Shown here one piece after another: positions 44,101-51,700 of a DNA stretch of 64,000 nt; within the stretch, counting starts at the first letter, position 1, and the number at the start of each line of letters is the position of its first letter. Below the pieces are notes generated by a model. The model searched no databases. It saw only the letters and a program-made list of their open reading frames with translations, and was not told where the DNA came from. The stretch lies in NCBI RefSeq assembly GCF_029892155.1, contig NZ_JARZAG010000006.1:124001-188000 (forward strand), in the 5' to 3' direction. Source of the stretch: Kitasatospora sp. GAS204B (GTDB lineage: Bacteria > Actinomycetota > Actinomycetes > Streptomycetales > Streptomycetaceae). The translations under genes and the position numbers were made by a program.

Positions 44101-45730
44101 GCTTGGCCGTCGGGTCGGCGATCGCCACCCGCCGGCGCGGCGCGTCCCGGGCCGGCTCCGGGTGGCCCGCGCCCAGCAGCGCCGCGTCGTCGGCCGCCAG
44201 CAGTTCGGCCAGCTGCTCGGGCCCGTCGGCGGCCAGGTACAGCACTCGCTCGGGCTCGGTCACCGTGGCCCGAGAGGTCGGCAGGGCGACCGGCGAGCCC
44301 GGCGCCTGTTCCAGTACCACATGGGCGTTGATGCCGCCGAAGCCGAACGCGTTCACCCCCGCCCGGCGCGGTGGCCCGCCCGGGACGCTCTCCCAGGGCC
44401 GGGCGGCGTCGATGGTGCGAAAGCGGGTGCCGGCCAGCGCCGGGTGCGGGTCGTCGCAGTGCAGCGTGGGGAGCAGCACGCCGTGGTGCACGGCGAGTGC
44501 CGCCTTGACCAGACCGGCCACGCCGGCGGCCGGCATGGTGTGGCCGATCATGGACTTCACCGAGCCGAGCACCGCCCGCTCGCCCTCGCCGGCCGGGCCG
44601 AACACCTCGGCCAGGGTGGCGAGTTCGGCGGCGTCCCCGGCGGGGGTCGCGGTGCCGTGGGCCTCCAGCAGGCCCAGCGCCCCGGGTGCGGCCGGGTCCA
44701 GTCCGGCGGCTCGCCAGGCCGCCCGCACGGCCCGGCTCTGGCCACCCGGGTCCGGATTGGCCAGCCCCGCCGTGCGCCCGTCGCTGGCCACCCCGGTGCC
44801 GCGGATCACCGCGTACACCCGGTCGCCGTCGCGCTCGGCGTCGGCGAGCCGTTTGAGCACCACCACGCCGGTGCCCTCGCCGATCAGCAGGCCGTCGGCG
44901 CCCCGGTGGAACGGGCGGATCCGCTGGCTGGGCGAGAGCGCCCGCAGCTGGGCGAAGACGCTCCACAGCGTGACGTCGTGGCAGTGGTGCACCCCGCCGG
45001 CCAGCACCACATCGCAGCGCCCGGTGGCCAGTTCGCCCACCGCCTGGTCCACGGCGACCAGTGAGGAGGCGCAGGCGGCGTCCACCGTGTAGGCGGGGCC
45101 GCGCAGGTCGAGGCGGTTGGCCAGCCGGGAGGCGGCCAGGTTGGGCACCAGGCCGATCGCCGCCTCCGGCCGGTCCGGGCCCAGCTGATCGGTGACCGCC
45201 CGTCGCACCCGGATGAGTTGATCGTCCGTCAGTTCAGGCAGCAGCTCGCCGAGGGTGCGCACCAGCTGGTGCGCGCTGCGGACCCGCTGGTCGAGCCGGA
45301 CCAGGCCCGGCGTCAGGTACCCGCCCCGGCCCAGGATCACCCCGACCCGCTCGCGGTCCGCGAGCCGGTCCGGGCCGCCCGCGTCCTCGATCGCGGCGGC
45401 GGCGACCTGCAGCGCGATCAGCTGGTCCGGCTCGGCGCCGGACACCGAGCTGGGCATGATGCCGAACCGGGTCGGCTGCACCGCCACCGAGCCGTCCAGG
45501 AAGCCGCCGCGCCGGCAGTAGAGCCGGTCGGGGTCCCCGGGCCCGGCGGCCGCCGCCGGGTCGTAGTACTCCGGGTCCCAACGCCCCTCGGGCACCTCGG
45601 TGATCGCGTCGACACCGCCGAGCAGGTTGCGCCAGTAGCTCGCCAGGTCCGGCGCGCCGGGCAGCAGCACCGCCATGCCGACCACGGCCACCGGCGGACG
45701 GTTCGTCAGATCGGTCACCGGCGCCGTCAC
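41141..45730 (-). CDS. PKS2: KS-AT-DH-PPTase iterative polyketide synthase
   Basis: 1529 residues. Domain order: ketosynthase (about 10-470, active Cys220 in VDAACASS, His in EAHGTAT and SMIGHTMPAAG); acyltransferase (about 585-885, GHSVGEW, Ser near 651); a pair of hotdog dehydratase units (about 975-1270, LLDHCFF with candidate His and MFHGPAFQGL); and a C-terminal Sfp-type phosphopantetheinyl transferase (about 1290-1510, GIDLEEV and WFARFWAAKEAAAKAQG). There is no KR, ER or ACP of its own, so it must work with PKS1. A built-in PPTase is also a feature of enediyne synthases. GTG start overlaps the PKS1 stop by 4 bp. Confidence 0.9.
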   Translation of the reverse strand: MTAPVTDLTNRPPVAVVGMAVLLPGAPDLASYWRNLLGGVDAITEVPEGRWDPEYYDPAAAAGPGDPDRLYCRRGGFLDGSVAVQPTRFGIMPSSVSGAEPDQLIALQVAAAAIEDAGGPDRLADRERVGVILGRGGYLTPGLVRLDQRVRSAHQLVRTLGELLPELTDDQLIRVRRAVTDQLGPDRPEAAIGLVPNLAASRLANRLDLRGPAYTVDAACASSLVAVDQAVGELATGRCDVVLAGGVHHCHDVTLWSVFAQLRALSPSQRIRPFHRGADGLLIGEGTGVVVLKRLADAERDGDRVYAVIRGTGVASDGRTAGLANPDPGGQSRAVRAAWRAAGLDPAAPGALGLLEAHGTATPAGDAAELATLAEVFGPAGEGERAVLGSVKSMIGHTMPAAGVAGLVKAALAVHHGVLLPTLHCDDPHPALAGTRFRTIDAARPWESVPGGPPRRAGVNAFGFGGINAHVVLEQAPGSPVALPTSRATVTEPERVLYLAADGPEQLAELLAADDAALLGAGHPEPARDAPRRRVAIADPTAKRLALARRAVARGRSWRGRGDVWFTPQPQLGPGAAGRIAFLFPGLEGEFQPRVDDVADHFGLARPPAAQQAAVDDIGRHGVGVVAVGRLLDAALRRVGVRPHGVAGHSVGEWTAMITGGLYSGASVDTFLAAFDPDSLRVPGLAFAALGAPAERVLDALASVEGMSEVVLSHDNAPQQSIVCGPEQPVTRLVHWFRDRGVLGQVLPFQSGFHTPMLAPYLDPIRQAADRFELHRATVPVWSGTTASPFPATEAEVRALFVRHLLEPVRFRPLVEAMYAAGFRAFVQVGTGQLASLVGDTLGEREHLAIAANSPHRDGLAQLRRVAAALWVEGAEPDTAALLPGRDRASAAERAHPAVPLDLGGALISLDPAVRTALRAELTRSQIPRATAAPARDPGLAALADRFPLAAELDALLRETEQAAAELIGAGRPSAERATPPGSEPAALAGTPGTVPVAPAPPPAGSTLRVCLDTMPYLLDHCFFRQRPGWPDLADRWPVVPATTIVQHLMDAAERARPGQLAGAVHDLRFGQWVPAATPIDIEITLQDAGPGRLAAAFGNFAGGTVELTDRHAEPPAPWPVERDPERVPELTAAGLYAERWMFHGPAFQGLTELTALGEAHVRGVITAPAAPGALLDNVGQLLGYWIMATRTERTVVFPVGMRELRFYGPAPRPGTELHCHIRVTRLTDSVLEADVQLRAGDTLWAEVRGWQDRRFDSHPETRPVERFVDRNTLSAPQPGDWMLLHERWPDLASRDLIMRNHLGSAERTRYEQQPPRGRRAWLLGRIAVKDAVRRWLWAQGEGPVFPAEIEVLNDPAGRPRVSGLHGRTLPELDVSLAHRAEAAVALVRPARPGGGPGAGIDLEEVTERPAGTLEVALGPAELALLTDCQKTYGGTDSLWFARFWAAKEAAAKAQGTGLRGRPRDFAVIEAAPTTLLVAVDGPDGPYLHRLRCTDLSSPPDLPKRGYVVAWTTADDLDTDDLDERTAPQ
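41441..41455. promoter_or_regulatory. Recurring palindrome (CTGACAGTCCGTCAG)
   Basis: Exact, extended by flanking CTT/AAG to 8-bp arms. It sits inside the PPTase part of PKS2, in frame as CTG ACG GAC TGT CAG, using the uncommon TGT codon. Confidence 0.45.
42953..42967. promoter_or_regulatory. Recurring palindrome (CTGACTCCGCGTCAG)
   Basis: Exact, inside PKS2, in frame as CTG ACG CGG AGT CAG with the uncommon AGT codon. Confidence 0.45.
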
Positions 45731-48700
45731 CAGCCCGACGCGGTGTAGACCACGGACCGGGTCTGCTCCGCGCCCCAGGCGAGCTCGCGCAGCAGCGCCA
45801 GGGTGCCCGCCCCCGGGTCGATCAGCCGCACGCCCCGGCGGACGTAGTCGTGCGCCAACTCCGGTGAGACCATGCCGCCGTGCGCGCCCGAGGGTGCCCA
45901 CGGACCCCAGTGCACGGTGAGCGCCCGGCACCCGGTGCGTCGCGCCCAGCGGTCGCCCAGCTCCTCCAACGCGTCGTTGGCCGCCGCGTAGTCGGCCTGG
46001 CCGCGGTTGCCCAGCGCCGCGGCGATGCTGCCGAACAGCACCGTGAACCGCGGCCCCTCCGGCAGTGCGGCCAGCGCGTCCAGCAGGGCCCGGGCGCCGT
46101 CGGCCTTGGTGGCGAAGACCCGGCGGAAGGACTCCGGGTCCTTCTCGGCCAGCACCTTGTCCTCGATCACGCCCGCCGCGTAGACGACCCCGTCCAGCCG
46201 GCCGTACTCGGCGTACACCTCCTTGACCGCCTGGCGCAGCGCCGCCGGATCGGCGGCGTCCACCGCCCGGTAGCGGGCCGGTGAGCCGAGCGCCGAGAGT
46301 TCCTCCAGCGTCGCCGCGACCTCGCGCGCGGCCAGCAGCCGGGAAGCGGCGGCGTCGACCTCGGGCAGCGGCACGCCCTGGCGGGCGAGCACGGCCCGCA
46401 GTGCGCCACGGTCGCGTGCCGCGGCCGTCAGCGGGTCCTCGGGGCCCTCGGGCGGCGCGGTGCGGCCCAGCAGTTCCAGGCGGCACCGGCCGGCCGCGGC
46501 CAGGCCGGCCGCGAACCGCGCGGTGATCCCGCGAGCCCCGCCGACCAGCAGGACCACGGCGTCCTGGTCCAGCCCCAGCGCCGCGGCCTCCGCCACGCCG
46601 TCGCCGGCCGGACCGGCGCCCGTGCTGCCCAGCAGCCCGAGGCCGGACTCCGCCAGGGTCAGGCCCTGGCGCCCGGCCGCACCGTGCAGCACCACCGGCT
46701 CGTGGTCGGCGGCCAGCAGCTCGCCGAGCAGCGCGTCGGCCGCCCGCGCCGGGTCCGCCGGATCCAGCTCGACCAGCCGGACCGTGGTGTCGGGGTACTC
46801 GCGGGCCAGGGTGCGGAACAGCCCGCGCAGCCCGTCCGCCCGGCCACTGTCCGTTCCGCCACTGTCTGTTCGGCCGCTGTCCGGGTGCGCCGCCGAGCGT
46901 GCGGCGAGTAGCCAGCGGGGCGCGCCGGCCAGCGCGGCCTGCAGTGCGGGCACGCAGCCCGGCAGCACGGGCGCGCCGTCCGTGGCGAGCGGGTCGAGCA
47001 GCAGGACGCCGTCCACCGGCCCGTCCGCCGCCGACAGCCGGTGCGCGGCGTCCACGGCCAGCACCCGCGCGTCGTGCGCGGCCAGCCGTGCGGTCAGCGC
47101 CTCGGCCAGGCCGTGGCCGTCGTCGCCGAGCAGCGCGAAGCGCTTGCCGGCCAGGGCCGCCGGGGTCGCGGTGACCTCGGCCAGCGGTGTGAGCGCGAAC
47201 TCCAGGCGCAGCGGCTCGTGTCCCACCACGGCTGACGCATCGTCAGGCACCGTGCCGGCGACCGGTTCCGGTGCGGGCGTGGGGCTGCCGAGCTGGGCGG
47301 TGAGCCAGTCGGTGATGGCGGCGGCGGTGCGGGCGCGGGTGAGTTCTTCGATCTGGTCGTCGGTGAGTTGGCCGAGTTCGGCGGTGTCGCCGAGGCGGTG
47401 GGCGAGTTGGCCGATGATCTCGGTGCGTTTGATGGAGTCGATGCTGAGGTCGGCTTCGAGGTCGAGGTCGGGTTCGATCATGTCGGCGGGGTAGCCGGTG
47501 CGTTCGCCGATCACCTCGACCACCAGGCCCAGCAGGTCGGCGACCTCGGGCGGTTGAGCGGCGGCGGGTGCGGGGTTGCCGAGCTGGGTGGTGAGCCAGT
47601 CGGTGATGGCGGCGGCGGTGCGGGCGCGGGTGAGTTCTTCGATCTGGTCGTCGGTGAGTTGGCCGAGTTCGGCGGTGTCGCCGAGGCGGTGGGCGAGTTG
47701 GCCGATGATCTCGGTGCGTTTGATGGAGTCGATGCTGAGGTCGGCTTCGAGGTCGAGGTCGGGTTCGATCATGTCGGCGGGGTAGCCGGTGCGTTCGCCG
47801 ATCACCTCGACCACCAGGCCCAGCAGGTCAGTGACCTCGGGCGGTTGAGCGGCGGCCGGCCGCTCGGGAGCCGCGGCCGGCGCCGCAGGCATCACCGCCC
47901 CGGCCGCCACCGGCGGCGGGGCGAACGGGACGGGCCCACCGCTCGTCCCGCCGAGGTAGGTCATCAGCACGTCCCGCTGAGCCGCGATCAACTCCCGGCT
48001 GCTGCGCAGGAACTCCGAGACCAGGGCGTCCCCGGCGGTCGGCTGCGGTGTGTGCTCCGTCGTCATCAGCGCCTCCGGCACCAGTCGGGCCGGTGCCAGC
48101 GCACCGGGCAGCAGTTCTCCGGCAGCCGTGCGCACCAGCTGCCCGTCCACCGTCCAGCCGGGCCGGCGCGCGGCCCGCGCCCGGCCCGGGTCCACCGCGT
48201 CCCGGCCGCGCAGCAGCCGTTCGGTCTGCACCGGGACGCCCGCGACGGCCAGTTCGGCCAGCGCGTCGAGGAAACCGGGCAGTCCGCGCCGGCGTCCCTC
48301 GACGGGCACCGCGCGGTGCGGCCGCTCGCCGAGCACCGCCGACACCAGCCGGGTCAGCACGGACCCCGGACCGGCCTCGACGAAGACCCGCGCGCCCGCC
48401 TCGTACATCGCCTCGACCTGGGCCACGAAGCGCACCGGTGCGCCGATCTGGGCCGCCAACTCGGCCCGTACCCCGGTCGGGTCCGCCGGGTAGGCGGTGG
48501 CGGTCCGGTTCGAGAAGACCGGGAACTCCGGCGCCCGCACGTTGCGGGTGGCCAGCGCCCGGGCGAAGCGCTCGCCGGCCCCCGCCACCAGCGGGCTGTG
48601 GAAGGCGCACGCGACCGGCAGCCGCTTCACCTCGTGCCCGGCCTCCCGCAGCAGCTTGGTCGCGGCGGCGACCTCCTCGGTGGCGCCCGAGATGACCGTC

Positions 48701-51700
48701 TGGCGCGGCGCGTTGTGGTTGGCCGCGACGACCCGCCCGGCCAGGCCGGCCGCCGCCAGCAGCTGTTCGACGGCCACGGCGCCGGCCGTCACCGCCGCCA
48801 TCGACCCGGGGTCCTCGCCCTCGCCGACCGCGTCCAGGATGGCCCGGGCCCGCTCGGCGCCGAGCCCGGGCAGCTCCTCGGCCGCCAGCGCGCCCGCCGC
48901 GCAGAGCGCGACCAGCTCGCCGTAGCTGTGGCCGCCCGCCAGCTGGGGACGGACCCCGGCCAGCGCCAGCAGCTCGTAGGCGGCCAGGCCGGCCATGCCG
49001 AGCACGGGCTGGGCCACCCGGGTGTCGGTCACCGCGGTGCGCTGCGCCTCGCGCGCCTCGGGGGTGAAGGCCAGCGGCGGGTAGAGCACATCGGCGTACG
49101 CGCCGCCCAGCCGCAGGTGCCGCTGCACGCCAGGGAACGCCGCGAAGAGCTCGGCGAACATCCCGGGCCGCTGGCTGCCCTGCCCGGGGAAGAGGAAGGC
49201 GACCGGGCCCGTGCCGCCGTCGTCCTCGGCGGCCAGCTGCAGCCCGTCGGCCGGGCTGTGCTCCCCGTCCAGCGCCCGGCCCAGCAGCGCGGTCAGCTCG
49301 GCCAGGTCCGAGGCCACCACCGCGACCTGCACCGGGCCGGGAGTCGACTCCGCCCGTCGGGAGGCGGCTAGCGCCAGGTCGCGCAGCCGCCAGGGGGAGC
49401 CCTCCGCCACTGCCAGCCGCAGTAACTCGGTGACCCCGCGCAGTGCCCGGGCCCGGTCGCCGCCCCGGAAGGTGAACAGCTCGGCCGGCCACTCCTGCAG
49501 CCCGTGCACCGCCGCCGGACCGTCATGACCCCGTAGCACGGCATGGAAGTTGGTGCCGCCGAAGCCGAAGGCGCTGACGCCGGCCACCCGCTGCGCCGGC
49601 GGCGCGGCCCACGGCCGGGCCTCGGCGTGGAACACGAACGGGCTCTGCTGCCCCTGCCAGGCCGCGTTCGGCTGGGCCAGGTGCAGGGTCGGCGGCTTGA
49701 CACCGGTGTGCAGCGCCAGCGAGGCCTTGATCAGCCCGGCCAGCCCGGCCGCGCACTTGGTGTGCCCGATCTGCGACTTGACCGACCCCAGCGCGCAACT
49801 CCCCGGTGCGGCCCCGGCCTCCGCGAAGACCGCGGTCAGCGTGGCGAGTTCGGTGCGGTCACCGACCACGGTCCCGGTGCCGTGCGCTTCCAGCAGGCCC
49901 ACCTCGGCCGGCGCGACCCCGCTGCCGCGGTACGCGCGCTCCAGCGCCAGCCGTTGCCCCTCGGGCCGGGGCGCGGTCAGGCCCAGCGAGCGGCCGTCGC
50001 TCGCGCTGCCGACCCCCTGGACCACGGCGTACACCCGGTCGCCGTCCCGCTGCGCGTCAGCCAGCCGCTTCAGCACCAGGCAGCCCACGCCCTCGCCCAG
50101 CGCGATGCCGTCCGCCGCGGCGTCGAACGGGCGGGAGCGGCCTGTGGGGGAGAGCGCGTGCACCGAGGCGAAGAGCAGGAAGTCGTTGATCCCGTTGTGC
50201 AGGTCGGCGCCGCCGCACAGCGCCAGGTCGGCGGTGCCGGCGACCAGTTCCTTGCAGGCCACGTCCAGCGCCGCGAGCGAGGAGGCACAGGCCGCGTCGA
50301 CCGTGAAGTTGGCCCCGCCCAGGTCCAGGCGGTTGGCGATCCGCCCCGAGATGACGTTGGAGAGCATGCCGGGGAAGGAGTCCTCGGTCAGCTTCGGCAG
50401 CTGCTCGGCGATCGCCGGCGGCACCGTGCCCAGGTAGGACGGGAGCACCGCGCCCAGCACCCCGGCGTTCGACAGGTCGCTGCCCGCCTCCGCGCCGAAG
50501 ACCACGCTGGTGCGCGAGCGGTCGAAGTCCCGGCCGCCCTCGGCGCCGCCGCCGTCGTAGCCCGCGTCCACCAGCGCCCGGCGCGCGGCCTCCAGTGCCA
50601 GCAGCTGCACCGGCTCGATGCTGCCGAGCGCGGTCGGCGGGATGCCGTAGCTCAGCGGATCGAACGGGATCCGCGGCAGGAAACCGCCCCACTTGGACGG
50701 CGTGCTGCCCGGGCCGCCGTCGGCCGCGTGGTAGAGCGCCGGGTCCCAGCGCTCGGCCGGCACCTCGGTCACCGAGTCCACCCCGCCCACCACGTTCGCC
50801 CAGAACGCGGGAAGGTCGGGCGCGCCGGGGAACATCCCCGCCATGCCGATCACGGCGATCTCCAGCGGGGCCGGCGCGGGTTCGGCTTCGGTGGCCGGCG
50901 CCAGTCCCAGACGCTCCGTCAGTTCTGCGGCCCGGCACGCCAGATGGGCGGCCGCTCCGGTGCTGACCGCGGCGTGCAGCTCGGCCAGCGTGGTGGTGGT
51001 CGAGCGCAGCACGGCCACCTGCCCGGCCATGAACATGCCCCGGTCCAGCTGCCCCTGCTCGTCCACCGGGGCGAGCGCTCCCGCCACCCGGTCGACGCCC
51101 TTGCTGGCGATCCGCAGCCGCCCGACGTTCAGGTGCTCCAGCTGCTCCCAGACCTGCCGGTCCGGCACGCCGTCCGCCCGCAGCCGCTCCCTGGTCCGCT
51201 CGAACTCCGCGGTGAACGGGCTCGGGACGCACCGGGTGGCGTGCCCGGGCGCGGTCTGCAGCAGCTCGGTGTGCCGGGCCGCCAGCACCTGCCGCTGGAA
51301 CTGCGGCTGCACCGCGCCGTGGGCCACCGCCTCCTCGGTGAACAGGTACGCCGTGCCCATCAGTACCCCGGCGGCCACACCCCGGCCGGCCAGCGGCGCG
51401 GCGAGCGCCGCCACCATCGCCGCCGAGCGCTCGTCGTGCACGCCGCCCGCGAACAGCACCTCCACCGACTGCTGGTCCGCCGCGGCGTCCAGGAAGTCCT
51501 CCAGCACCGCCAACTGCGCCTCCCACAGCGGGAAGCTGTGCCGGGGGCCGACGTGTCCGCCGCACTCCGAGCCCTCGAAGACGAAGCGGCGTGCCCCGTC
51601 CGCCAGGAACTGCCCGAGCAGGCCGGGCGAGGGCACGTGCAGGAAGGTGCGGATGCCCGCCTCCTCGAGCACCCGGGCCTGCGAGGGGCGCCCGCCCGCG

